Positions 42,396 through 49,908 of a stretch of 64,000 nucleotides of DNA are shown in pieces. The first letter of the stretch is position 1; each line of letters opens with the position of its first letter. The stretch is from Rossellomorea aquimaris. GTDB lineage: Bacteria > Bacillota > Bacilli > Bacillales > Bacillaceae_B. The stretch is from contig NZ_VTEX01000002.1 in NCBI RefSeq assembly GCF_008180865.1, positions 310,001-374,000 on the forward strand. Direction: 5' to 3'. Under the pieces are notes generated by a model. The model was not told the origin of the DNA, did not search any database, and saw only the letters and a list, made by a program, of their open reading frames with translations. The translations under genes and the position numbers were made by a program.

Positions 42396-43586
42396 TTACC
42401 TGATCCGTTGAATAAATCTCTGACCAACCAAATACACGCCTGCCAGCACGAAGAAAATCAGAAGCAGGCCAGCGAATCCGTCGGTAAACCCCGTTCGTTC
42501 AATGGCAAATCCGAATAACGGAAAGCTGATCATGATGACGAAGCTTTCCATTAATCCGATCAGCGAAAGGAAAGTAGACCTGATATTGCTCTGCAGAAAG
42601 TTTTGCACAAATGAGCTGAAGATTGGTTCGAACAGACTCAAGAGCTGTGCAAGGATCAGAAACGATATCAGGATCGCCCAGTCCGTGGCGAAGATGAACA
42701 GGATGAAAAAGAAGAGGAAAAGACCTAAGCCATAATATAAAATATTGAAGAACTTAAATCGCGCCTCCACCCTGTAAGCAATCTTCGCCATCACGACGCC
42801 AAGGAGCCCTTCAATTGTAAACACAGCTCCCACGACGACAGGCGAATAGCCTAATTGAATGAAGTATTCCTGTCCGTAGAACACTATGATCACCATGACT
42901 GCACTCGCTAAGATAAATAGCACAACAGGCTGGTGAATGACCGTGTTATTTCTCCAAACTGCCACCCCTAATTTAAATTGATGAACCCACTGGTTATACC
43001 ATCGTCCGCCGATATCCTCCGTCTTTTCACGTTCCGGTTCCTTCATGAAAAACAGTGGAATTACAGCAAGGACATAGGTGACGATGGTTGCACCATATAC
43101 CCATTCCCAGCTGATTTCTGCCATGAATCCCCCGAGGAATTTGGCAAGGCTCAAGGATAGGAGGGAAATGGCCGTCATGCTTCCGATTACCCTCGTATAA
43201 TCCTTCTCACTCTTTTCATTCTTCAACGTGTCATATGCAAACGCCTGCTCGGCACCGGAATGAAAGGTCACCATGAGACCCATGGATAGAAAGGCCAGGG
43301 TAAACATCGAAAACGTCCCGCTCATCAGCATGAAAAAGGCATAAAGGAGACTGAACACATTCCCGATCACCAGGCTGACCTTCCTCCCATACAAATCTGC
43401 GATCATCCCTGTCGGAACCTCAAACAGGACGATGGCCAAATGGAGAAACGCCTCCAATATGCCGATTTCACCGAAGGTCATCCCCTTATCTCCAAGGTAG
43501 ATGACCCACAAAGCCCGGTCAAAGAACAACTGGGCAAAAAAGAGATAAAAATAAAGCAGATATATATTGTTTCTTGTCTTAATCAT
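42396..43586 (-). CDS. MFS transporter
   Basis: A 396-residue major facilitator with about 12 helices. The cytoplasmic loop between helices 2 and 3 shows VPTGMIADLYGRKVSLVIGN, the family's GxLaDrxGrkxxl motif A. Similar proteins are annotated as multidrug or tetracycline-type exporters. It is monocistronic; the ATG follows GAGAGGACGAAATTAA. Substrate unknown. Confidence 0.88.
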   Translation of the reverse strand: MIKTRNNIYLLYFYLFFAQLFFDRALWVIYLGDKGMTFGEIGILEAFLHLAIVLFEVPTGMIADLYGRKVSLVIGNVFSLLYAFFMLMSGTFSMFTLAFLSMGLMVTFHSGAEQAFAYDTLKNEKSEKDYTRVIGSMTAISLLSLSLAKFLGGFMAEISWEWVYGATIVTYVLAVIPLFFMKEPEREKTEDIGGRWYNQWVHQFKLGVAVWRNNTVIHQPVVLFILASAVMVIIVFYGQEYFIQLGYSPVVVGAVFTIEGLLGVVMAKIAYRVEARFKFFNILYYGLGLFLFFFILFIFATDWAILISFLILAQLLSLFEPIFSSFVQNFLQSNIRSTFLSLIGLMESFVIMISFPLFGFAIERTGFTDGFAGLLLIFFVLAGVYLVGQRFIQRIR

Positions 43587-43625
43587 TTAATTTCGTCCTC
43601 TCATAAACATAAGGTTAATAGAAAA

Positions 43626-43733
43626 GCGGAGGCGGCTCGTTCAGAGGCGACAAGCATAAGATGAACATGCCGGAAAGGCGCTTTTTGCCTTTTTGGCATG
43701 TTTAACTTATGACCTCGAGCCTCTAGCCGCCGC
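43626..43733. repeat. 108-bp imperfect long hairpin element
   Basis: GGCGGCT, AGAGGC, CATAAG, AACATGCC and AAGGC on the left are matched in order by GCCTT, GGCATGTT, CTTATG, GCCTCT and AGCCGCC on the right, around a CTTTTT loop. It is GC-richer than its surroundings. Similar GCGGAGGCGGC-type intergenic hairpins recur in Bacillaceae genomes (recalled, not checked). Confidence 0.75.
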
Positions 43734-43741
43734 AGCTAGAT

Positions 43742-43773
43742 CAAAAAAAACCACAGGGAATCATTCCCCGTGG
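43742..43773 (-). terminator. Terminator of the 36-residue peptide gene
   Basis: On the minus strand CCACGGGGAAT pairs with ATTCCCTGTGG and is followed by eight T residues. Confidence 0.85.
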
Positions 43774-43820
43774 CTTTCGCTATTTTCAGGAAATCATACA
43801 TACGTTCACATTATTGAAAG

Positions 43821-43931
43821 TCAGCTAAAAAAGGACAGACTTCTCCCGAGGACAGCTGAAATTCCAAAAATAGACATCATGAAGACAAGATACTTTTTCT
43901 CAGCTTTGATGTCTACAGTGAACGTATGCAT
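43821..43931 (-). CDS. 36-residue single-helix membrane peptide, toxin-like
   Basis: The ATG at 43931 has a perfect AAGGAGGG site seven bases upstream, a promoter and a strong terminator, forming a complete unit of about 220 bases. The peptide has a charged N-terminus (MHTFTVDIKAEKKY) and one hydrophobic helix (LVFMMSIFGISAVLG). An 11-bp inverted repeat joins codons 2-5 with sequence just after the stop, so the start region could be sequestered in the mRNA. This resembles type I toxin mRNAs, but no antisense RNA promoter was identified. No family is recognised; it could also be a small membrane regulatory peptide. Confidence 0.6.
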   Translation of the reverse strand: MHTFTVDIKAEKKYLVFMMSIFGISAVLGRSLSFFS

Positions 43932-43966
43932 GAATTTTCCCTCCTTATTGTTTAAGATTCTTTTTT

Positions 43967-43995
43967 ATTATATAGTTCTTTCCGGTTCTGGACAA
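43967..43995 (-). promoter_or_regulatory. Promoter of the 36-residue peptide gene
   Basis: Minus-strand TTGTCC (43990-43995), 17 bases, TATAAT (43967-43972), 36 bases before the start codon. Confidence 0.65.
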
Positions 43996-44102
43996 GCAAT
44001 CCTTATACCGAGGTTGACCACGGATTCATTACTGAATAAAATAAATACATACTAATCTGGAGGTTTTTGTTTGCTAAACAATTGTTTATTACTGGGGTGA
44101 AA

Positions 44103-44134
44103 ACTTTCTTAATGACTCTTTTCATTAAGAAAGT
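44103..44134. promoter_or_regulatory. Perfect 12-bp inverted repeat upstream of the GNAT gene
   Basis: ACTTTCTTAATG and CATTAAGAAAGT flank an 8-base spacer ACTCTTTT. It lies 52 bases before the GNAT start, where an operator or leader hairpin would act. No T run on the plus strand follows, so termination is less likely. Confidence 0.5.
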
Positions 44135-44185
44135 ACCATTTATATTTGAACCCAACAACTTTTATTAAAGAATAGGAGTCTATAA

Positions 44186-44719
44186 ATGGATATCTTTATT
44201 AGACAAGAACGCCCTGAAGAATATAACACGACGGAAGAAATGATTAAAGAAGCATTTTCACATGAAGAGTACAGCGATAAGAAAGAGCATCTGCTAGTGA
44301 ATAACATCAGAAAATCAGATGCATTTATTCCTGAGCTTTCGTTGGTTGCCATCAATCAAAACCATGATGTGGCCGGTCACATCCTACTATCTAAAATCAC
44401 CATTGTCGAACATGATAAAGTGGCAGATTCTCTGGCACTCGCTCCCGTGTCTGTAGCACCCGCCTTTCAAAATAAGGGAATTGGAAGCCAATTGATCCGT
44501 GCAGCCCTGCAAAAGGCTGAAGAGATCGGTTATCATTCCGTGATTGTGTTAGGTCACAAAGACTATTATCCAAGGTTTGGCTTTAAGCAAGCGGCACTTT
44601 GGAATATCAAACCCCCGTTTGAAGTGCCTGATGAAGTTTTTATGGCTTTGGAATTGATGGAGCATTCCCTTAGGAATGTACAGGGTGTCGTGCGATATTC
44701 GAAAGCTTTTTCGAAATAA
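44186..44719 (+). CDS. GNAT-family N-acetyltransferase, YhbS-like
   Basis: A 177-residue GNAT: IRQERPEEYNTTEEMIKEAFSH opening, DVAGHILLSKITI, then LAPVSVAPAFQNKGIGSQLIRAALQKAEEIGYHSVIVLGHKDYYPRFGF with the QNKGIGS acetyl-CoA loop. The VLGHxxYYPRFGF ending is typical of YhbS-type proteins. Acceptor unknown. AGGAG precedes the ATG, and a strong terminator follows. Confidence 0.87.
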   Translation: MDIFIRQERPEEYNTTEEMIKEAFSHEEYSDKKEHLLVNNIRKSDAFIPELSLVAINQNHDVAGHILLSKITIVEHDKVADSLALAPVSVAPAFQNKGIGSQLIRAALQKAEEIGYHSVIVLGHKDYYPRFGFKQAALWNIKPPFEVPDEVFMALELMEHSLRNVQGVVRYSKAFSK

Positions 44720-44729
44720 GGTAGAAACA

Positions 44730-44766
44730 GGTTGTCCCGGGGGAATGCTGGGACGACCCTTTTTTA
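44730..44766 (+). terminator. Terminator of the GNAT gene
   Basis: GGTTGTCCC (44730-44738) pairs with GGGACGACC (44750-44758), followed by CTTTTTTAG. Confidence 0.8.
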
Positions 44767-45109
44767 GCTCTTCTCGTTTGAAAATAGGGCTTTCCCCGAT
44801 AACCTAGCCAAGTACGAAAAAAACCAACATATTCATCGCCAGTACGAGGAAAATCCTCATTTATTATCCCTTGACTTCTTTTGACTGATCAGGAAACTTC
44901 AGTAATTAGACCTCTTACAACCACTTTCAATCCGAAGTTGGAATAATTAATCCTGTTTCCGACTTATTAATCCTTATTTTTAATAAATCAATCCTGATTT
45001 AAAATAATTAATCCTTCATGTCGAATTTTCTTTTTCTGTAACCGAAATTCCCAGAGTAAAGTTTCAATGAAAATACCCGGATTACTTAATCCGGTATCAG
45101 ACATTCGCT
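44767..45109. other. Convergent intergenic region containing repeat array B
   Basis: About 340 bases between two convergent genes. Apart from array B at 44905-45030 nothing was recognised. Confidence 0.5.
44905..45030. repeat. Degenerate direct-repeat array B, 20/21-bp step
   Basis: Six units with core AATCC; the base before CC falls at 44910, 44931, 44951, 44971, 44992 and 45012 (steps 21, 20, 20, 21, 20). It ends in TGTCGAATTTTC (from 45019), the same end as array C, about 80 bases from the stop of the minus-strand methyltransferase-like gene. Confidence 0.85.
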
Positions 45110-45664
45110 TTATAGCTTTACAGCATCAATAATCAAAGAAGGAAAAGCCAGCCTCTCCCCCTGGTTTCTAGGATCAAATTTCTTAGAACGAAAAATCACT
45201 CCGTCAGATCCATCCCAATGATTTTGATGAAACGTTCCTTCTTCATCAAAATACTCATATAATGTCACTTCAAATCCCACCGTTTCAAACATTTTCGTCA
45301 ACGTATGATAATTGTGAACGATCTTATGACTGGCTGCCGGATGATCTTTTGGGCCTGGTCCTCCAACCTGCACAACCCGTTGATAAGACTCATCGGGGAA
45401 GTAGCCATCAGGGACGGCGCACCTAATATATCCGGCAGGCTTCAGGTATTTCATACATAATTTTGCAGCCTCTAGTCCTTCTTCGTATGTAAGGTGTTCC
45501 CAGATGTGTTCAGCCAAAAGAGCCTCTACAGAACTTTCATGGAACTTGTTTTCCCATGTACTTTCGTCTAATAAATTTAAATCCTCTTCCTGTGTATGGA
45601 TCCAGCCAGGATTATTCACATACTCTCCTGCACCGATTACGATTTTTATTTTATTAGAAGTCAT
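45110..45664 (-). CDS. SAM-dependent methyltransferase-like protein
   Basis: A 184-residue Rossmann-type protein of the predicted methyltransferase group COG4627: IVIGAGEYVNNPGWIHTQEEDLNLLD (glycine-rich SAM loop, short form), ALLAEHIWEHLTYEEGLEAAKLCMKYLKPAGYIRCAVPDG, and a C-terminal YEYFDEEGTFH segment. Substrate unknown; relatives often lie near sugar or glycosyl genes. GAGGTACTACTAA precedes the ATG. Confidence 0.78.
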   Translation of the reverse strand: MTSNKIKIVIGAGEYVNNPGWIHTQEEDLNLLDESTWENKFHESSVEALLAEHIWEHLTYEEGLEAAKLCMKYLKPAGYIRCAVPDGYFPDESYQRVVQVGGPGPKDHPAASHKIVHNYHTLTKMFETVGFEVTLYEYFDEEGTFHQNHWDGSDGVIFRSKKFDPRNQGERLAFPSLIIDAVKL

Positions 45665-45757
45665 TTAGTAGTACCTCACTTATTTTTATAGATAATGATG
45701 TCCTGTTAGATTAACTTACTGACATAAAAATTCATTTGGATAATTATACCACAAAAA

Positions 45758-45864
45758 AAGAGGACCTGATCCCTAACACGTTGATACTTGAACGTGTAAA
45801 AATCAGATCCCATTACTATACAATCAATTACTTTAACCAAGGGATGCACCGGGAAGGTCCTCTT
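45758..45864 (-). terminator. Long branched terminator of the deacetylase-DedA-glycosyltransferase operon
   Basis: On the minus strand AAGAGGACCT and AGGTCCTCTT close a region of about 107 bases and are followed by seven T residues. Inside, CTGAT/ATCAG and CACGTT/AACGTG form a second nested hairpin. Confidence 0.6.
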
Positions 45865-45908
45865 TCGTCGGAATTAACAGGACTTCCTTTGATCAATCTC
45901 TCTTCCCT

Positions 45909-47081
45909 TCAGCTCGAAAGAAAGACCCCGATATCCGCTTTTCCCTTGACTGATTTCACTTTGATCGTCTGGCGCGTCTCCTCCTGAATCTTTCGCAAAA
46001 TATCGGAGAAGCCGCCGGTAAGGGAGGATAAATAGTCTTCCATATTTTCTACTCTTTGTTGAATTTCCTTGTAATTATAAAGAATTTCCTTCAAAGAAGA
46101 GAAATCCTCTGTGTCTCTAATGTAGAAGACGAGATCATGTTCTACAAGATAATGTAAATTAAACTCTTCCTGCCCGGGAAGATAATCAAGGATGAACACA
46201 GGTATTTTTTTATGAAGGACCTCACTGATCGTGACTCCACCGGGTTTGGTAATGATACCATCCACTGCGTCATATAGAGCATTCAGTTCTTCCGGGTCCT
46301 GAATGTACATGTAGGGCGTAATATTCGGTTGATTGATAAGCGAACGATACAGCCTGTGATTATGACCGCATAATACGGAGAAATGGACATCCGGGTATCG
46401 GGAAAAGTCCTTAATGCCATTCTTCCACACACATAGTCCGCTATTCCCTCCCGCAACAAGGATATGTTTTCCCTTTTTGGAGCGGGGACTTTGAGACGAA
46501 TCCTTACTCTTAAATACGTCCGAAACGGGGATCCCGGTTTGATAGACACGATCCGCAGAAACGTTGTGATGCATGATCAATGTCTCCTTCACCTCTGCAG
46601 TCGGGACAAGGTGATAATCAATCTTGCCTGTTTCCCAAACACCGTTCACAAAGAAATCGGTATAAGCATTCATCGTTTTACAGGGAATGTCCCCCTCCCG
46701 TGACTTCAGCCTTCCGATCATTCTCGATGGAAAGGAATGGGTGCAAATCACCAGTGAAGGTTTTTCCTCTTCCACTACCTTCAGCACCTTCTTTTCAAAG
46801 TAGGTGGCAAACCGGGAAATGCTTCTTAAAAAAAAGCTCTGTTCTTTTTCTTTCATCATCACCTTTTGGTAAAAACCTTTATAGCTTTCCGGTGAAGTTC
46901 TGATCCATTTAAAATAAACGCCGGATATCATTTTTTCCAGAAGAGGATTCGAGAAAGACAGGAAATCAATGATCTTGATTTCAGCGTCCGGATAGTCATG
47001 TCTTATGCTGTCTTGTAGAACCTCGGCTACTTTCGTATGTCCGGTTGGGACACTGAACATCGATAGAATCACAATCTTCAT
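45909..47081 (-). CDS. GT28-family glycosyltransferase, MGDG-synthase/UgtP-like
   Basis: A 390-residue glycosyltransferase. The N-terminal MGDG_synth domain carries PTGHTKVAEVLQDSI (GxGH-type motif, here PTGH). The C-terminal GT28 domain has LVAGGNSGLCVW, the ITKPGGVTISEVLHKKIPVFILDYLPGQEEFN sugar-nucleotide motif. UgtP homologues move glucose or galactose from UDP-sugars onto diacylglycerol at the membrane face. It overlaps the DedA gene by four bases, so the operon ties glycolipid or wall-polymer synthesis to a DedA flippase-type protein and a deacetylase. Confidence 0.87.
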   Translation of the reverse strand: MKIVILSMFSVPTGHTKVAEVLQDSIRHDYPDAEIKIIDFLSFSNPLLEKMISGVYFKWIRTSPESYKGFYQKVMMKEKEQSFFLRSISRFATYFEKKVLKVVEEEKPSLVICTHSFPSRMIGRLKSREGDIPCKTMNAYTDFFVNGVWETGKIDYHLVPTAEVKETLIMHHNVSADRVYQTGIPVSDVFKSKDSSQSPRSKKGKHILVAGGNSGLCVWKNGIKDFSRYPDVHFSVLCGHNHRLYRSLINQPNITPYMYIQDPEELNALYDAVDGIITKPGGVTISEVLHKKIPVFILDYLPGQEEFNLHYLVEHDLVFYIRDTEDFSSLKEILYNYKEIQQRVENMEDYLSSLTGGFSDILRKIQEETRQTIKVKSVKGKADIGVFLSS

Positions 47082-47677
47082 TCCAAATACCTCTCTTTTT
47101 TCTTTTTAACGGATCCCCACACCGTTGTGAGGATAAAAATTAATAGTAATCCGACCCCTACGTATGGAACATAGGCTGGATTAATGGAAAGAGTGTTGCC
47201 AAGCCAGTATCCAAGGAAAATATACGAAATCGTCCAAATCGCCGATCCCGCCATGGTAAGGAAGAAAAAGGGCATGTAGCGTGTACCGAATATACCTGCT
47301 AGGTACGGGCTCAATTGTCGCAGTCCCGGCATAAACAGGCCAAACAGTAAAGTCTTGGTTGAGTGCATGGTAAAGAGCTGTTCATACTTAAGAACCTTTT
47401 CCTTAGATAACCCGATCCATCTTCCGTACCGATCAATAAGCGGCTGGCCAATGAATCTTCCACCATAGAACCCTGTAATCATTCCTGAATAGACACCTAG
47501 GAATGAACAGACCAATGCCAAAGAAAGCATTAACTGGCCTTTGGCTGCCAAGAGCCCCACTAAGAACAAAAGGGACTCTTCCGGGGCAGGTATGCCGACG
47601 ATCCCGAAGAATAGAAACAGGAAAATGATGAAATAACCGTAGCTTTGAATGTACTGGATAATCTCTTCACTGCCCAT
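47078..47677 (-). CDS. DedA-family membrane protein
   Basis: A 199-residue DedA protein with the family's re-entrant motif regions: GIPAPEESLLFLVGLLAAKG (the conserved Pro-Glu) and GRFIGQPLIDRYGRW, then FGLFMPGLRQLSPYLAGIFGTRYMPFFFLTMAGSAIWTISYIFLGYWLG with the conserved F-x-R-x2-P variant FMPGLRQLSP. DedA proteins such as UptA and PetA recycle undecaprenyl phosphate or phosphatidylethanolamine. It is coupled to both neighbours by overlaps, which suggests it flips the lipid carrier or product of the glycosyltransferase (inference). Confidence 0.9.
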   Translation of the reverse strand: MGSEEIIQYIQSYGYFIIFLFLFFGIVGIPAPEESLLFLVGLLAAKGQLMLSLALVCSFLGVYSGMITGFYGGRFIGQPLIDRYGRWIGLSKEKVLKYEQLFTMHSTKTLLFGLFMPGLRQLSPYLAGIFGTRYMPFFFLTMAGSAIWTISYIFLGYWLGNTLSINPAYVPYVGVGLLLIFILTTVWGSVKKKKERYLE

Positions 47678-48389
47678 GTACTGCCTGCTCCTTCGATACT
47701 GTGTTTGTTAGCAATGCGAATCGGATCTGTTTCTCTAACGCATCTTCAAGGAATGCATCTAATGACTCTATCATATAACCGGGAGCTTTCTCATCCGCCC
47801 CGAACGTCGTCCCACTGTCATGAAGAACGAAAATGGAACCGTCATGATCCGCCTCTTTCATTCGTTCAAGTAAGTCCCCACCGTTTTTCACCTTCCAATC
47901 CTGAAAAATGTGGGACCACAATACCACCTCATAGTCCCTGGATAAAAACAGGGTGGATAGATTAAAATGTCCCCACGGTGGACGATAGTAGATCGGTTTC
48001 TCATGGGTGACCTTCTCGATCACCATACGTGATTGCTCCAACTGCTTTTTCAAATGAAAAGGGGTTAAGAACCAGCTGGACACATGGGTATAATGATGAA
48101 TCCCGATCGTATGCCCCTCCCTTTTCATCCGTTTCAAAAGTTCAGGATATTTCTCCACCTTGCTTCCGACCACGAAAAAAGTAGCCTTAACCCCGTGTTT
48201 ATTGAGGACATCGAGTAGTTGACCGGTATACAGGGGATCCGGTCCATCGTCAAACGTCAATGCAATCGCACCCGGAACATTCACCCTTCTCGTAATACGG
48301 TCATTCTTTTTTCGTATATAAAACGTGCTGATGACGGAATAGACCGAGTACATCAGCACGACCATTAATGTGATATAGATCCACTTCAT
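47667..48389 (-). CDS. Membrane-anchored polysaccharide deacetylase (NodB domain)
   Basis: A 240-residue protein with an N-terminal signal anchor (about residues 3-22) and a carbohydrate esterase 4 domain: motif 1 LTFDDGPDP, motif 2 HHYTHVSS (HxxxH), motif 3 RPPWGHF, motif 4 WSHIFQDWK, motif 5 FVLHDS. It removes acetyl groups from N-acetylglucosamine polymers outside the membrane. The ATG at 48389 follows GGAG. It overlaps the DedA gene by 11 bases and heads the operon deacetylase-dedA-glycosyltransferase. Confidence 0.88.
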   Translation of the reverse strand: MKWIYITLMVVLMYSVYSVISTFYIRKKNDRITRRVNVPGAIALTFDDGPDPLYTGQLLDVLNKHGVKATFFVVGSKVEKYPELLKRMKREGHTIGIHHYTHVSSWFLTPFHLKKQLEQSRMVIEKVTHEKPIYYRPPWGHFNLSTLFLSRDYEVVLWSHIFQDWKVKNGGDLLERMKEADHDGSIFVLHDSGTTFGADEKAPGYMIESLDAFLEDALEKQIRFALLTNTVSKEQAVHGQ

Positions 48390-48605
48390 CGTGTACAACT
48401 CCAACATAATTTTCATTAAAAGTGCATGCTTATGATTGCGACTCTATTCCTAAAGTCTCCATTCATCATAAAGTGAACCGGTTTTTATATCAAGGCTTTC
48501 AAGTTAGATGACTTGATGAGGCAATATGGGACTAAGTACTTTATACTGTAATGGATGAATGAGTGAAAAAGGGGTATCATGTGGAGGGTAAGTCCGGAAA
48601 CTAAA

Positions 48606-48626
48606 AAAAGAGCAGCAGAAGCCACT
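48606..48626 (-). terminator. Terminator of the GlpQ-like gene
   Basis: On the minus strand GAGTGGC pairs with GCTGCTC (two G-T pairs), followed by seven T residues. Confidence 0.55.
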
Positions 48627-48643
48627 CCCTTTTCACAAGACTA

Positions 48644-49483
48644 TTAGTTTCCAGGATCTACATAATCCGGATAATCCGTAATGATCGCATCAACCTTCAT
48701 GTCGAAAAGAAAGTCTGCCGCTTCCCGACTGCGTACCGTCCATGAGCCGATCTGCATCCCCTGGGAGTGGACTTCATTCACGACATCTTCTGTCACGATT
48801 CCATAGCTTGGGTTGAACCACTCCGCATAGGTTGATATTTCTTTTAACGCTGCCTCTGTTGTAAGGGCACGGTTAGAAGTTAATACTCCGACCGGAACCT
48901 GAGGAAGCAGCTCGTCCATTTTTTTCATCGAGTCAAAGTTAAACGATTGAAGAATGATTTTTTCATTTTGGGGCTTGTCGAGATTTCGTTCACTTAACGC
49001 TTCAGCCACTTGTTCCTCAATACCAGGGTAAAGCTCTGGAGCCTTTAATTCGATTAAGATTCCCACTTTTCCATGGTAACGATCCAGAATCTCCTCAAAG
49101 GTCGGAATCGGTTCTCCTGCAAACTCTTCTCCCTTCCAACTACCGGCATCAAGAATGCGAAGCTGTTCAAGGGTTAAGTCCCCGACTTTCCCTGTTCCAT
49201 CTGTTGTACGATCCACCGTCGTATCATGGATGACGACCAATTCACCGTCTTTGCTTCTCTGTACATCGATTTCAATGTAATCCGCCTTCATATCAACCGC
49301 CAAATCAAAACCGGCGATCGTATTTTCAGGTGCATAACCTGCTGCCCCCCGGTGTGCTACATTATCCACTTGCTTTCTTTCCCCTGTTGTTGGTTCTTCT
49401 GCAAACGCCTGACTGAACGGGCTGAATAACAATGAAAATGCAACCCCTGTACCGATTAGTAATTTCTTATTCAACTTCTTCAT
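48644..49483 (-). CDS. glpQ: Secreted glycerophosphodiester phosphodiesterase
   Basis: A 279-residue GDPD protein. The signal peptide (about residues 1-28) ends in SQAFA. The mature enzyme has HRGAAGYAPENT with the first catalytic histidine, the metal glutamates in YIEIDVQRSKDGELVVIHDTTVDRTT with the second histidine, and ILIELKAP for the third metal ligand. It splits glycerophosphodiesters, or wall teichoic acid from the end, into glycerol-3-phosphate and an alcohol; similar B. subtilis enzymes are induced by phosphate limitation. It is monocistronic, with array C in the intergenic region upstream. Confidence 0.92.
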   Translation of the reverse strand: MKKLNKKLLIGTGVAFSLLFSPFSQAFAEEPTTGERKQVDNVAHRGAAGYAPENTIAGFDLAVDMKADYIEIDVQRSKDGELVVIHDTTVDRTTDGTGKVGDLTLEQLRILDAGSWKGEEFAGEPIPTFEEILDRYHGKVGILIELKAPELYPGIEEQVAEALSERNLDKPQNEKIILQSFNFDSMKKMDELLPQVPVGVLTSNRALTTEAALKEISTYAEWFNPSYGIVTEDVVNEVHSQGMQIGSWTVRSREAADFLFDMKVDAIITDYPDYVDPGN

Positions 49484-49908
49484 CTCCAATCCTGAATATG
49501 TATTTCTACTTTATTTTAGGAAAGGGATGTTGAGTTGATATGTAGATAACAATACAGCTTAATATAGATTGTGTTAACGAAATTCGACCTTTTTTCTTAC
49601 GATTTTTTACAAATCTACTGAACCGGGATGAGATATTGAGACATTTTACTTATAAAGTAGTGGATTGATCGAGGTTCAGGAATGAAATGATCAGAATAAT
49701 TTGAGCTTATTAAGAATTACTCCTGTTTGAACCACTTTAAATCCTGAATGGGAATAATCAATCCTGTTTGAGAAATATCGCTCCTAATTTCAAATAATTG
49801 ATCCTCCTTGTCGAATTTTCTTGATTTGAAATACCAAATTTTCAATCAACTACTAGGCCTTCCCCTTCCATGTACGAAGAACCAGACCCAATATAATAAA
49901 ATCTTTAT
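49484..49908. other. Intergenic region containing repeat array C
   Basis: About 425 bases between glpQ and the MFS gene. It should hold the glpQ promoter, which I could not place. Array C occupies 49716-49822, the rest is featureless AT-rich sequence. Confidence 0.5.
49716..49822. repeat. Degenerate direct-repeat array C, 20/21-bp step
   Basis: Five units whose TCC cores fall at 49721, 49742, 49762, 49782 and 49802 (steps 21, 20, 20, 20), ending in TGTCGAATTTTC (from 49809). It shares ACCACTTT before its second unit with array B. It lies about 90 bases from the stop codon of the minus-strand MFS gene. Confidence 0.85.

Noticed and set aside
41319-49822. The direct-repeat arrays as CRISPR
   Set aside because: There are no spacers between units, the repeats are degenerate, and no cas gene lies nearby.
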